A DNA stretch of 64,000 nt from Acidobacteriota bacterium (GCA_023410055.1 JAEYQK010000109.1:60617-124616); one strand, 5' to 3'; positions 17,045 to 28,258 are shown, counted from the first letter of the stretch. Notes: generated from the letters alone by a model not told the origin. A program made the numbers and translations.

Positions 17045-19882
17045 ATGAAAAAGCTATCTGGCTCTGAAATCCGGCGGATGTTTCTGGACTATTTTGTCCA
17101 GCAAGGACATCGTGAAGTGCATTCGTCGTCGCTGGTACCGGCGAACGACCCGACGCTGCTGTTCACCAACGCAGGCATGAACCAGTTCAAGGACGTGTTC
17201 CTGGGACTGGAAAAGCGCGATTACTCGCGGGCCACGACTTCGCAAAAGTGCGTCCGTGCGGGCGGCAAGCACAACGACCTTGAGAACGTCGGATTCACAA
17301 ACCGTCACCATACGTTCTTCGAGATGCTCGGGAACTTTTCGTTCGGCGACTACTTCAAGAAGGACGCGATCCGGTTCGCCTGGGAACTCATAACTTCGCC
17401 GCAGTGGTTCGGACTGCCGAAGGACAAGCTCTACGCGACGATCTTCAAGGGCGAAGGCGCAGTACCGCGCGACGCCGAAGCCTACCAGTTCTGGCTCGAT
17501 CAGGGCGTTCCTTCCGAGCGCATCTTCGAGATGGGCGCGAAGGACAACTTCTGGCAAATGGGCGATACCGGTCCTTGCGGCCCTTGCTCGGAGTTGCATT
17601 ACGACATGGGCATCGAGGCCAGCGACAAGGCCGATCCGAAATGTGCTGCCGGTGAGTGCAAGTTCCCGTGCGAGTGCGGAAGGTATGTCGAGATATGGAA
17701 CCTGGTGTTCATGCAGTTTGACCGCGATTCGGGTGGCACGCTGAATCCGCTGCCTAAGCCGTCGATCGATACGGGCGCGGGACTGGAGCGCATTGCGGCG
17801 GTCGTGCAGGGAGTTGTCTCGAACTACGATACGGACCTGTTTACGCCGCTGATCAAGCGTGCTGCGGAGTTGACCGGTGTTTCCGAAGGCGCGGAGCAGA
17901 AGAAGGAGTCGGGTTCGCGCGGCGCAGCGTCGTTGCGTGTCATCGCTGACCACTCGCGTGCGGCTACGTTCCTTATCTCGGATGGCGTGCTTCCGGCTAA
18001 TGAAGGTCGCGGCTACGTGCTGCGTAAGATCATCCGTCGCGCGATTCGTCATGGACGACTGCTTGGTCAGAACAAGCCGTTCCTGAACGAGATGGTCTTT
18101 GCCGTTCGCGACCTGATGAAGGATGCGTATCCGGAGCTGATCGACAGCGCCGAGCGCGTGAGCAAGGTCGTGTTTACGGAAGAGACACGGTTTGCTCACA
18201 CATTGAATCTGGGCCTCGACAAGCTGGAACAGGACTTGGACTCGGTCGTGAGGACCTACGAGTTTGCAAAGAGCGTTTCGTCTGCTCAGCGCCCGACTGA
18301 GGAATTTAGCCTTAGTAAAGAAGAAGTAGAAGAACGAAAGAACGAAGTTGAACGTGGGCTCGTTTACAGAGGCGAGTACGCATTCAGGCTCTACGATACT
18401 TTTGGCCTTCCGCTCGATTTCATGGTCGACGCTGCGCGTGATCGCGGTATTGTGTTCGACCAAGCAGGCTTTGATCACGCGATGAACGAGCAACGCGCGA
18501 AGGCGCAGGCATCGTGGAAGGGCGTGAACAAGGCCACCGCTAGTCCGGCGTTCCGCGATCTGCCGAAGTCTGTGTTTGAGGGTTATCGGCAGGCGGTTTC
18601 GGACGGCTGCGAAGTGCTGGCGATCATCGATCCGAAGACCGGGCAGGGGTTGAAGGAACTGAAGCCGGGCGAGACGGCTGATGTCGTGCTTGATCACACT
18701 CCTTTCTATGCTGATGCTGGCGGTCAGGTCGGCGACGTGGGTTGGTTCTATAGCGCCGATGGGAACGCGGTGATCGGCGATGTAAATGGCTGCTATGCGC
18801 CGGTGCAGGGCGTTCGTGCGCACAAACTTACAGCGAAGAAGACGCTTCATGTTGGCGATACTGTGAATGCGGTCGTTGACGCGGATGTCCGCTACGAGAC
18901 ACAGCGCAACCATACGGGTACGCATTTGCTTCATGCGGCGCTGCGCGAAGTTCTCGGCAAGCATGTGAAACAAGCTGGTTCGCTGGTTTCTCCGGGACAT
19001 CTGCGTTTTGACTTCTCGCATTTCGTTGGTGTCGAAGACGAAGAGTTGCAGGACATCGAAGATCTAGCGAACAAGGAAGTTCTTAAGAACGATAAGGTCC
19101 AGGTGATCGAGGACGTGCCCATCGACACGGCCATTAACGAATACGGGGCGATGGCGCTCTTCGGCGAGAAGTACGGCGACAAAGTGCGCGTCATCAAGAT
19201 CGGCGATTTCTCGACCGAACTTTGTGGTGGCACCCATACGAGCGCGACCGGCGAAATCGGGCTGGTCAAGATTCTGCGCGAGACCAGCGTGTCTTCGGGC
19301 GTGCGTCGTATTGAGGCCGTTACTGGGCTCGGCTCGCTGCGCCACTTCCGTACCGATCACGAACTCGAGGGCGTTGCGCGCACGCTGGTCAAGTTCGGCG
19401 ATGAGCCCGAAGGTTCACTAGCCACGGCGCTTCGGCACGAGATTGATGCACGCGAAGACGAGATCAAACGCCTGCGCAAGGAGCTTGAGCAGGCGCGCAT
19501 GAAATCGGCTGCCTCGACGATGGACAACATCGGCGAGCGGGTCAAAGAAGTCAAAGGCATCAAGGTCCTCTCACATCGCGTCGACAATCTTGAGCGCTCG
19601 CAGATGCGTACGCTGGTCGACAACCTGCGTAACAAGCTCGGCTCGGGCGTCGTCGCACTTGGCTCGGCCAACGACGGTCAGGTCGCGCTGATTGTCGGCG
19701 TCACCAAGGACGTGACCGACAAGGTGCAGGCCGGCAAGGTCATGCAGCAACTGGCGCAGAAGGTCGGCGGCAAGGGCGGCGGTCGTCCGGACCTGGCCGA
19801 AGGCGGCGGTCCGAATGCCGGCGCGCTGGATGCGGCGCTGGGCGATCTGGCTGGCGTCGTTGATGGGCTAGTCAAAAGCTAG
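17045..19882 (+). CDS. alaS: Alanyl-tRNA synthetase
   Basis: Charges tRNA-Ala in the cytoplasm. 945 aa from ATG 17045 (MKKLSGSEIRRMFLDYF); the frame extends upstream to 17012 without typical sequence. Class II catalytic core at the N terminus (HHTFFEMLGNFSFGDYFK, DTGAGLERI), an editing domain with HTGTHLLH (near residue 622) and the zinc/editing motif CGGTHTSATGEIG (near 726), then the DHHA1-type C-terminal domain ending GGRPDLAEGGG. An acidic insert (SKEEVEERKNEVERG) lies before the YDTFGLPLDF segment. All key residues are present and the length is slightly longer than E. coli AlaS. Confidence 0.98.
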   Translation: MKKLSGSEIRRMFLDYFVQQGHREVHSSSLVPANDPTLLFTNAGMNQFKDVFLGLEKRDYSRATTSQKCVRAGGKHNDLENVGFTNRHHTFFEMLGNFSFGDYFKKDAIRFAWELITSPQWFGLPKDKLYATIFKGEGAVPRDAEAYQFWLDQGVPSERIFEMGAKDNFWQMGDTGPCGPCSELHYDMGIEASDKADPKCAAGECKFPCECGRYVEIWNLVFMQFDRDSGGTLNPLPKPSIDTGAGLERIAAVVQGVVSNYDTDLFTPLIKRAAELTGVSEGAEQKKESGSRGAASLRVIADHSRAATFLISDGVLPANEGRGYVLRKIIRRAIRHGRLLGQNKPFLNEMVFAVRDLMKDAYPELIDSAERVSKVVFTEETRFAHTLNLGLDKLEQDLDSVVRTYEFAKSVSSAQRPTEEFSLSKEEVEERKNEVERGLVYRGEYAFRLYDTFGLPLDFMVDAARDRGIVFDQAGFDHAMNEQRAKAQASWKGVNKATASPAFRDLPKSVFEGYRQAVSDGCEVLAIIDPKTGQGLKELKPGETADVVLDHTPFYADAGGQVGDVGWFYSADGNAVIGDVNGCYAPVQGVRAHKLTAKKTLHVGDTVNAVVDADVRYETQRNHTGTHLLHAALREVLGKHVKQAGSLVSPGHLRFDFSHFVGVEDEELQDIEDLANKEVLKNDKVQVIEDVPIDTAINEYGAMALFGEKYGDKVRVIKIGDFSTELCGGTHTSATGEIGLVKILRETSVSSGVRRIEAVTGLGSLRHFRTDHELEGVARTLVKFGDEPEGSLATALRHEIDAREDEIKRLRKELEQARMKSAASTMDNIGERVKEVKGIKVLSHRVDNLERSQMRTLVDNLRNKLGSGVVALGSANDGQVALIVGVTKDVTDKVQAGKVMQQLAQKVGGKGGGRPDLAEGGGPNAGALDAALGDLAGVVDGLVKS

Positions 19883-19914
19883 CCACGGATTTCACGGATC
19901 TACACGGATTTGCC

Positions 19915-19945
19915 AGGGGGTTGAGAGAGTCTCGACCCCCTTTTA
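19915..19945 (+). terminator. Intrinsic terminator of alaS
   Basis: GGGGGTTGAGA pairs with TCTCGACCCCC (11 bp, one G-T wobble), loop GAG, followed by TTTT. The preceding bases 19882-19910 carry a CACGGATTTCACGGAT-type phrase, a common dispersed sequence behind genes in some phyla. Confidence 0.85.
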
Positions 19946-20319
19946 CCTCACCGCACCTGACCTCAGCTAGCCCCTCCCCCCGCGACCTTGCGAAATCTAA
20001 GTCTTTGAAAAAAAGGTACTTACGACCTCGATATCCCCCTAGTCTGCGGCCAAAGTATCAGAAACAAAGGAGTTAGTAGGTCGATATACCCTGCGGGCGA
20101 GGTTGCGCGCTTCGAATCGGTGCTAGGTAAATGTTAGCAATTTCGGACAGGTAAATCTGACAGGGTGGAGGGAATTGTATCTCCATGTGCATCAGTCACT
20201 TGCGATGATCTCAGGCGAGAAAGGGGCTTGACGGTATGTCGTATGTTTCCCAGAAGCGGTCGAACGTTCCATGGCGGTCCTCACCGCTGCGCCACTCGGG
20301 ACACGAGGACCGTCGATCA
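19946..20319. other. Intergenic region without recognised gene
   Basis: No open frame with a start signal and no RNA gene was recognised. Local base composition varies (A-rich near 20005, then GC-rich). It leads into the tandem-repeat block. Confidence 0.5.
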
Positions 20320-20570
20320 GGCGAGGCAGGATGGTCTCGCTACGGCTGTTGGGGCGGCGCTAGGGTTGGGATAGAACGCCGGACTGGAGTCCGGCGCTAC
20401 CGGGCGAGGGCAGGATGCCCCTCGCTCCGGCTGTTGGGGTGGCTCTAGGGCTGGAAAGAACGCCGGACTGGAGCCCGGCGCTACGGGGCGAGGACAGGAT
20501 GGTCTCGCTCCGGCTGTTGGGGCGGCGCTAGGGCTGGGATAGAACGCCGGACTGGAGTCCAGCGCTACCG
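20320..20570. repeat. Tandem array of three 83-84-bp units, each with a REP-B palindrome
   Basis: Units start at 20320, 20403 and 20487, with the opening of a fourth (GGCGAGG) at 20571. Each has GGCGAGG, CAGGATG, CTCGCTCCGGCTGTTGGGG-like sequence and ends with CGCCGGAC-TGGA-GTCCGGCG-CTAC (20377-20400, 20461-20484, 20545-20568; the last two carry single changes). The unit length is divisible by three or nearly so, so a minus-strand frame stays open through the array; I regard it as non-coding. Confidence 0.85.
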
Positions 20571-20587
20571 GGCGAGGTTGGAATTGC

Positions 20588-20612
20588 GGACGGGGCACAG
20601 CCCCGTCCCTAC
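20588..20612. repeat. REP-A palindrome
   Basis: GGACGGGGC, ACA, GCCCCGTCC then CTAC. One of six copies in the window; it lies just after the 3-prime end of the minus-strand gene ending at 20621. Confidence 0.8.
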
Positions 20613-20620
20613 ACAGTCGG

Positions 20621-21658
20621 CTAGCTTGCGGTTTCGGTGGCGATTCCGGATTCGGTCATGCCCTTCAGCTGAGAGCGAAAACCAGTCAGCGAGAGTCCGG
20701 CCTGTAGCGTCGCTAAGGCACCGATCAGCAGGACGGGGAAGGTCAGGATGGCGAAGGCAACGACGGAGACGGCGGCGGCCGAGGATTTCTCGACTCCGAA
20801 GAATGTTAGGCCGAGAACGCAGAACAGTTGGTACGTGCCAACGTTTGCGGGCGCGTTGGGAATAGCGATTCCGATCTGCACGATGAGGAACACTGCAATT
20901 GTGGGTAGCAGCGGCAGATCGATGCCACACGCCTCAATTACCGAGATGAAGGCCAAGGCCTGAACGACGTGTAGGAGTCCAGAAAAGACCGTTGCAGCCC
21001 AGAAGTCACGTGAAAAGCCGATCGACTGCAAGCCGCGCGTGACGTCCTGAAGCATCGCTTTGATCTTGCTGGGCGACTGTGTTTCGGAGTCGGATTGCGG
21101 TTTCACGATGCGGCGGGCGTTCCAGGCAAAGAGGCCCATTCCGACGGCTGCGGCAGCCAGAATTCCAACGGTCACTGTGCGAATGTTGCCGGGAATCGGC
21201 ACGAGTAGGGCAACTACAGCCATAGACGCGGAAAACCAGAGTCCATCGAGCAGACGTTCGACGGCCATCGACGGTAGTACGTCACGAAAGTTCTTTCCCA
21301 TCCAGCGCGAGACCAGAACACCGCGAATGATCTCGCCCGCGTGCAGGGGCAGTACTTCGCTGCTGAAGAGGCCAACATAGATGGCCTGTGTCGTTTTCTT
21401 GGGGGTGATCTGGCCGCAAGGGTTCAGGAGATAGCGCCAGCGAACTCCCTGGACGTAGAAGCTCAGAATATCGAAGACGAGAATGGCACAGACCCAAGGC
21501 CAGGAAATCTGCTGGATCTGTTCGACGAGGCTGCTCCATTCGACGTCTTTGAAAACCCAGACGAGAGCTGAAAGGGCGAGCAGATAGGCTGCCCAAGTCC
21601 CTAAACGTGCTTTGAATTGGGGATTCTTCGAAACCAGACGTGAAGGAAGAAAGTTCAT
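20621..21658 (-). CDS. UPF0104/LPG-synthase-TM-like integral membrane protein
   Basis: 345 aa from ATG 21658 (AGG 6 nt upstream). About eight hydrophobic helices. Motifs typical of the lysylphosphatidylglycerol synthase transmembrane/UPF0104 group are visible: YVQGVRWRYLL near residue 70, SSEVLPLHAGEIIRGVLVSRW, AVERLLDGLW, and IGIAIPNAPANVGTYQLF. Members act as lipid flippases or glycosyl-lipid membrane factors; no soluble synthase domain is present, so aminoacyl-lipid synthesis is not expected. Substrate unknown. Confidence 0.85.
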   Translation of the reverse strand: MNFLPSRLVSKNPQFKARLGTWAAYLLALSALVWVFKDVEWSSLVEQIQQISWPWVCAILVFDILSFYVQGVRWRYLLNPCGQITPKKTTQAIYVGLFSSEVLPLHAGEIIRGVLVSRWMGKNFRDVLPSMAVERLLDGLWFSASMAVVALLVPIPGNIRTVTVGILAAAAVGMGLFAWNARRIVKPQSDSETQSPSKIKAMLQDVTRGLQSIGFSRDFWAATVFSGLLHVVQALAFISVIEACGIDLPLLPTIAVFLIVQIGIAIPNAPANVGTYQLFCVLGLTFFGVEKSSAAAVSVVAFAILTFPVLLIGALATLQAGLSLTGFRSQLKGMTESGIATETAS

Positions 21659-21888
21659 GCGCACCTGTCGATCGTAATTAAATGAGAAAAACAGCGAGCC
21701 AATCAGAGATCAAGCGGGTTAGAACGAGGACGTCTCACTGCCTTGTTTACTATTGTGACATGGGCGGCTGGTGTTGAACAACACATCGTGTCCCGATTAA
21801 TACGCGATCTGAGCATTCCAGTGCTCGAAAATCACCAATCAGCTGGTTTTTGCTCTGCCTTCGCAACTGTGAATCGTACTCTGGATTT

Positions 21889-22326
21889 ATGACCGACAAA
21901 CTGAGGGCCCTGGTGATGCAGCGTGGTGACGCTACGTCTAGTGAGTGTTTTGTTTGCGGGCGGGACAATCCACATGGGCTGGGGATTCCTTTTGGGCCGG
22001 AAGGTGAGAACGGTAGTTCGGCGCGATACACGGCGCGGGCAGAACACGCGGGCTGGCCTGGAGTTCTGCATGGCGGCGTGACGTTCTCATTGATGGACGA
22101 GTCGCTCGGGTGGGCGTTGTTTCATCGCGGGCTGCGCGGCGTGACGGCGAAGACCGAGACGAAGTTCCGGCGTCCGATAATGACCGGGACTCCTCTGTTT
22201 ATCAAGGGATGGATCGTCGATCGTAAGCGTAACCTCATTACTGCGCGAGCCGAAGTTCGGACGGATGATGAGCAGTCGGAACTGCTGGCCGAGACGGACG
22301 CGACAATGTTTCTGCTGGCGGAGTGA
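21889..22326 (+). CDS. Hotdog-fold thioesterase, PaaI-like
   Basis: 145 aa from ATG 21889 (MTDKLRALV); frame is open to 21850. The hotdog signature GVLHGGVTFSLMDESLGWAL gives the Gly-rich turn and the putative catalytic Asp/Glu on the central helix, as in PaaI/YbgC-like acyl-CoA thioesterases. An N-terminal C-x2-C pair (SECFVCGRDNPHGLGI) is typical of one sub-group. Acyl substrate not predictable. Divergent from the flippase-like gene. Confidence 0.85.
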   Translation: MTDKLRALVMQRGDATSSECFVCGRDNPHGLGIPFGPEGENGSSARYTARAEHAGWPGVLHGGVTFSLMDESLGWALFHRGLRGVTAKTETKFRRPIMTGTPLFIKGWIVDRKRNLITARAEVRTDDEQSELLAETDATMFLLAE

Positions 22327-22426
22327 CCTTAGCGGCTAAGAGCCACCGGTTCTCGTAAGTATTCTTTTTGACGCGAATGATACACGGAGAGGGGAGTTTG
22401 GCTGGCGCGAAGAGCTATCGTGAGGG

Positions 22427-22456
22427 TAGGGATTCCTCGCTGCGCTCGGAATGACA
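22427..22456. repeat. REP-C element
   Basis: TAGGGATTCCTCGCTGCGCTC then GGAATGACAA; an imperfect palindrome repeated at 24691-24720. Such phrases are widely dispersed in some acidobacterial genomes. Confidence 0.7.
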
Positions 22457-22458
22457 AG

Positions 22459-22483
22459 GGACGGGGCGGAGCCCCGTCCCTAC
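22459..22483. repeat. REP-A palindrome
   Basis: GGACGGGGC, GGA, GCCCCGTCC, CTAC. Lies between REP-C and REP-B in the gap between convergent genes. Confidence 0.8.
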
Positions 22484-22501
22484 TGTGCTCGGCGGTTTCT
22501 A

Positions 22502-22525
22502 CGCCGGACTGGAGTCCGGCGCTAC
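22502..22525. repeat. REP-B palindrome
   Basis: CGCCGGAC-TGGA-GTCCGGCG then CTAC, immediately beside the 16-bp repeats around the acs stop codon. Confidence 0.8.
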
Positions 22526-22546
22526 GAACTACTCTTCATCTACGAA

Positions 22547-22555
<9 letters not shown>
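22522..22555. repeat. 16-bp direct repeat across the acs stop codon
   Basis: CTACGAACTACTCTTC occurs at 22522-22537 and again at 22540-22555, two bases apart. The second copy contains the stop codon of the minus-strand acs gene, so the first copy is a duplicated gene end. Confidence 0.85.
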
Positions 22556-24526
<1,971 letters not shown>

Positions 24527-24690
24527 TTACGGTTTTCCTCCGCCTTTTGCGAACTAATGAAGACAGGTAACAGATATAAGTTCTCGGTTCTCAGTTCTCA
24601 GTCACGGCCTATCGGCATACGATGCATGAGCAGCCGTCGGAGTTCCCGGAGAATCTAGTGCCCTAGCGAGGAGTCCAGATCGTGTGCGAC

Positions 24691-24720
24691 AGGGATTCCT
24701 CGCTCCGCTCGGAATGACAA
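24691..24720. repeat. REP-C element
   Basis: AGGGATTCCTCGCTCCGCTC then GGAATGACAA, second copy of the element at 22427. The 345-bp gap between the two acs genes (24527-24871) also holds a phrase of repeated GTTCTCAGTTCTCAGT type and copies of REP-B and REP-A; no gene is seen. Confidence 0.75.
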
Positions 24721-24793
24721 ATCTTTGTTGCCTCTGAACCCACTCAAGCCAAAACCGGGCTTGAATGGGCCACCGTAAGCTTCGATGAACTTC

Positions 24794-24817
24794 CGCCGGA
24801 CTGGAGTCCGGCGCTAC
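24794..24817. repeat. REP-B palindrome
   Basis: CGCCGGAC-TGGA-GTCCGGCG then CTAC, two bases before a REP-A copy. Confidence 0.8.
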
Positions 24818-24819
24818 GG

Positions 24820-24844
24820 GGACGGGGCACAGCCCCGTCCCTAC
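24820..24844. repeat. REP-A palindrome
   Basis: GGACGGGGC, ACA, GCCCCGTCC, CTAC, paired with the REP-B at 24794. Confidence 0.8.
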
Positions 24845-24871
24845 ACAGACGCTTGCGTTGAGGCACAAGCT

Positions 24872-26785
24872 TCATGCGTCGAGGGTTGAGATGTCGCCTA
24901 CTTCGGCGCCGACTTCTTTGGCTTTCAGAAAGCGGCGCATGATCTTGCCTGAACGCGTTTTGGGCAACGCTGGAACGAATTCGAGCGCTGACGGAGTTGC
25001 GATGGGTCCGAGCTCACGGCGTACGTGGTCGATCAAAGCGGCCGAGAGTGCGTCGGAGGCTTGGTGTCCTGCGCGAAGTTGGACGAAAACTTTGATGGTT
25101 TCGCCCTTGAGTCTGTCTGGGATGCCGATGGCGGCAGCTTCGGCCACGGCGGGGTGCGAGACGAGGGCGCTCTCAACCTCGGCGGTGCCGATGCGGTGTC
25201 CGGCAACGTTGAGCACGTCGTCGGCGCGACCGACCACGCAGATATAGCCGTCTTTGTCTTTTATGGCGACGTCGCCCGTGTTGTAGCAGCCGGGGATGAT
25301 ATTCCACTCTTTTTCCCAGCGCTGAGGATTACCCCAGACGGTTCGCATGAGATGCGGGAAAGGGCGGCGGAGTACGAGGCGTCCACCGGTGCCCGGGGGA
25401 AGGGGCTTACCGTTTTCGTCAACGACATCGGCTTCCACGCCAGGTTGCGGTACGCCGGCCTTGCCGGGGCGAGTTGGCATGGTGCAATGGGTGCCAAGGC
25501 AAGGGCCGCCGGTTTCGGTCTGCCACCAGTTGTCGACGCAGTATCCCCATTTGCCGTCGCCGCAGAGGTGAGTCTGCGCCCAGCGCCATGCCTCGGGGTT
25601 AAGCGGTTCACCGGCGCAGGCGAGCACGCGCAGGGTGGTGAGGTCGTACTTCTTCGGGTACTCCTCGCCGAAGCGCATGAACATGCGGATGGCGGTGGGA
25701 GCCGTGAAGATCTTGCTGACGCCGTACTTTTCGACGATCTCCCAGGCAATGCCGGGGTTTGGGAAGTCGATGGCGCCTTCGCGGAAAAGCGTTGTGACGC
25801 CGGCGCAGAGCGGAGCATAAACGATGTACGAATGGCCGACGATCCAGCCGATGTCAGAGGTACACCAGAAAATATCCTTGTCGCTTACGTCGTAGTAGTT
25901 GCGGAGGTGGTAGGTGGTGCCGACCATGAATCCTCCGTGCACGTGGACGACGCCCTTGGGCTTGCCGGTCGTTCCCGAGGTGTAGAGGATGAAGACCGGG
26001 TCTTCTGAATCCATGTCTTCGGCGGGGCAGTCGGCAGGGAAGTTGAACAGCGACATGAAATCGACTTCGCGAGGGCTCCGCTGCTGGAACGGGCCTTGCC
26101 GCGAGAAGACGGCGACTCTTTCTACGAACTCTACGTTGTCGATGGCTTGATCGACGATTGACTTGAGATCAACGGGCTTTCCGCGGCGGTAGCCGATGTC
26201 GGCGCAAATGACGACGCGAGCTTGGGCGTCAAGGATGCGGTCGCGCAGGGCGGCGTGGCCGAGACCGGCATAGACAACGGAATGGATTGCGCCGATGCGG
26301 GCGCAGGCGAGCATCGAAGCCACGCCTTCGAGCGTCAGCGGCATGTAGATGACGACGCGATCGCCCTTCTTCACGCCGATGGACTTGAGTCCGTTCGCCA
26401 GGCGGGACACCATGCGGTGAAGTTCGCCGTACGTGACCTTGCGTTCCGTACCATCTTCGCCAAGCCAAATGAAGGCGAGGCGGTTTCGATGATCGCTGTG
26501 GGCGTGGCGATCGAGGGCGTTCAGCGTGATGTTGGTGCGAGCGCCGACGAACCATTTGTGCGTGGCACCGTTCCATTCCATGACGTGGTCCCACTTGCGG
26601 GTCCAGACGAAGCGGCGAGCATAGTCGCCCCAGAAACCGGCGGGGTCTTCGATGGAACGCTGGTACTCGCGCTCGAAATCCTGTTGCAGAGCGTTTTCGA
26701 CGACAATCTTAGGAGCGGGATAGTCCCGCTCGACGACTGAAAGACTCGCGATGTTTTCTTGCGGAACTCTTAATGCGCTGCTCAT
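24872..26785 (-). CDS. acs: Acetyl-CoA synthetase-like acyl-CoA synthetase, copy 2
   Basis: 637 aa from ATG 26785; the open frame upstream of it is only repeat DNA. Same AMP-forming family as its neighbour, with YTSGTTGKPKGVVHVHGG, TSDIGWIVGHSYIVY, DNWWQTETGGP, GRADDVLNVAGHRIGT and PKTRSGKIMRRFL. The pocket Trp is kept, so acetate is a likely substrate, but the paralogue may prefer propionate or another short acid. The enzyme is clearly diverged from copy 1 along its length, so this is an old duplication or separate acquisition rather than a recent one. Located between the MFS carrier and acs copy 1, with REP elements in both gaps. Confidence 0.9.
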   Translation of the reverse strand: MSSALRVPQENIASLSVVERDYPAPKIVVENALQQDFEREYQRSIEDPAGFWGDYARRFVWTRKWDHVMEWNGATHKWFVGARTNITLNALDRHAHSDHRNRLAFIWLGEDGTERKVTYGELHRMVSRLANGLKSIGVKKGDRVVIYMPLTLEGVASMLACARIGAIHSVVYAGLGHAALRDRILDAQARVVICADIGYRRGKPVDLKSIVDQAIDNVEFVERVAVFSRQGPFQQRSPREVDFMSLFNFPADCPAEDMDSEDPVFILYTSGTTGKPKGVVHVHGGFMVGTTYHLRNYYDVSDKDIFWCTSDIGWIVGHSYIVYAPLCAGVTTLFREGAIDFPNPGIAWEIVEKYGVSKIFTAPTAIRMFMRFGEEYPKKYDLTTLRVLACAGEPLNPEAWRWAQTHLCGDGKWGYCVDNWWQTETGGPCLGTHCTMPTRPGKAGVPQPGVEADVVDENGKPLPPGTGGRLVLRRPFPHLMRTVWGNPQRWEKEWNIIPGCYNTGDVAIKDKDGYICVVGRADDVLNVAGHRIGTAEVESALVSHPAVAEAAAIGIPDRLKGETIKVFVQLRAGHQASDALSAALIDHVRRELGPIATPSALEFVPALPKTRSGKIMRRFLKAKEVGAEVGDISTLDA

Positions 26786-26822
26786 GATGTCGCTCCACGA
26801 ACGATCTGGTGAATTGGCAATC

Positions 26823-26955
26823 GGACGGGGCACAGCCCCATCTCTACACTTAAGACCAAACGCACGCCGGACTGGAGTCCGGCGGTACAGGACGGGGCAG
26901 AGCCCCGTCCCTACACTTAAGGCCAAATGCACGCCGGACTGGAGTCCGGCGGTAT
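26823..26955. repeat. Two tandem 67-bp units, each REP-A plus REP-B
   Basis: Units begin at 26824 and 26891. Each holds REP-A (26823-26847, with two changes, and 26890-26914), CACTTAAG.CCAAA.GCA, and REP-B (26865-26888 and 26932-26955). The array lies inside the minus-strand transcription unit between the MFS and acs2 genes. Confidence 0.85.
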
Positions 26956-26965
26956 GGCCACTGGA

Positions 26966-28258
26966 TCACGCCGTTGCCTTGATGCGTTCGCGCTGGCGAA
27001 CTGATTCCGGAATTGCCGGACGCCTTGCGGCCAACTCGCAGAGCAACGCAACAGCAGACAAAGCTGCGGCTGCATAGAAGGCGGCGCGATAATTGTTGTA
27101 CTTCACGAAAAGTGAAGCGCCGATTCGCGGGCCAATGATTCCGGCCACGCCCCAGGCGGTGAAGAGCATGCCGTAGTTGATGCCGGCGTTCTTCGTTCCC
27201 CAGAAATCGGACGTTGTGGAAGCGTTCACAGAAAGCTGAGTGCCATAACACCAGTAGACGATGAACACCATCACGTACAGGCCGGTGACGCTGCTTCCGA
27301 CCTGCCAGAGCAGTGGCATAGCGATGACGGAGATGCCGATCATCAGGCGGAGGACATTTAGACGCCCGAGGGCGTCGGACATCCAACCGGAGAGAGTGCG
27401 GCCAGACGCGTTTCCTGCGGCGCCGACGAACAACGCCGTGCTGGCAAATGCCGTAATCGCTTGCTTCGACATCGTGGTTCCCAGCGCTTTGCTGGCGAAC
27501 GGCACGAGTTGACTGATGACCATCAGACCGGCAGAGCAGCCGAGCGCGTAGGCGATCCACATGAAGTAGAACGTAGGCGTTCGCAGCACCTGGCCGGGAG
27601 TGAAGTCGTAAGAGGTTGCCGCCGCTTTTGCGGTGGCGGGAGCAGGGCTCCATCCGGCAGGTGTATACCCGACGGGCGGATTCTTGAGCAGGAACGCGCC
27701 GATCAGCGTCATGACGAGGAAAATCGCACCGAGAATCCGGAACGTTGTAGCCACGCCAAGATCAGGAATCAATTTGCTGGCGCAGAGCGGACCGAAGATC
27801 GCCGAGCCTCCGCCATAGCCGGCGACAGCGAGTCCGACCGCCAGGCCGCGTTTGTCGGGGAACCACTTGGCCATTACAGGAATCGGAGTCGAATAACCGA
27901 AACCGTTGCCGAGGCCGCCCACGACGCCGAACCAGAAGTAAAGCCAGTTGAGGCTGTGTGTATACGCACACATGTAGAAGCCTAGGCTCACGAGAAGTCC
28001 CCCGGCGAGCGATACGTAGAAGGGGCCGAATTTGTCTTGAAGTCTGCCGGCGACGATGAACGTCAGAGCGAAAACGACGACGGCGATGGTAAAGACCATT
28101 GAGGTCTGGGTACGTTTCCAGCCGAACTGTTTTTCTAACGGCGCAACGAACACGCTCCAGGCATAAAGCGTGCCCAGAGCGAGGTTCATGGAAAGCCCGC
28201 CGATCATGCGCCACCAGCGGCTGATCCCGAGTTGATTGGCAGATAGGTCAGTAGCCAT
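26966..28258 (-). CDS. OFA-family MFS transporter (monocarboxylate/oxalate-type)
   Basis: 430 aa, about 12 membrane helices, inner membrane. The N-terminal half shows typical OFA features: MNLALGTLYAWSVFVAPLE in helix 1, VAGRLQDKFGP in the first cytoplasmic loop, GLGNGFGYSTPIPVMAKWFPDKRGLAVG and GGGSAIFGPL. Family members move small carboxylates such as oxalate, formate, lactate or pyruvate. Its place before two acetyl-CoA synthetases and after a porin points to uptake of acetate or another short acid; that is inferred from context. Confidence 0.85.
   Translation of the reverse strand: MATDLSANQLGISRWWRMIGGLSMNLALGTLYAWSVFVAPLEKQFGWKRTQTSMVFTIAVVVFALTFIVAGRLQDKFGPFYVSLAGGLLVSLGFYMCAYTHSLNWLYFWFGVVGGLGNGFGYSTPIPVMAKWFPDKRGLAVGLAVAGYGGGSAIFGPLCASKLIPDLGVATTFRILGAIFLVMTLIGAFLLKNPPVGYTPAGWSPAPATAKAAATSYDFTPGQVLRTPTFYFMWIAYALGCSAGLMVISQLVPFASKALGTTMSKQAITAFASTALFVGAAGNASGRTLSGWMSDALGRLNVLRLMIGISVIAMPLLWQVGSSVTGLYVMVFIVYWCYGTQLSVNASTTSDFWGTKNAGINYGMLFTAWGVAGIIGPRIGASLFVKYNNYRAAFYAAAALSAVALLCELAARRPAIPESVRQRERIKATA

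Noticed and set aside
17054..19021. 655-aa open frame on the minus strand opposite alaS
   Set aside because: It is antisense to a complete alaS and has no recognisable domain; long shadow frames are usual in GC-rich genes.
20265..20320. tRNA-like phrase on the minus strand (AGTGGCGCAGCGGTGAG)
   Set aside because: It resembles a D-arm, but no acceptor stem, anticodon stem or T-arm (GGTTCGAATCC type) can be formed around it.
20317..20598. 93-aa repetitive open frame in the tandem REP array
   Set aside because: The repeat length keeps the frame open; no ribosome site, and the same peptide pattern appears wherever REP-B is read in that frame.
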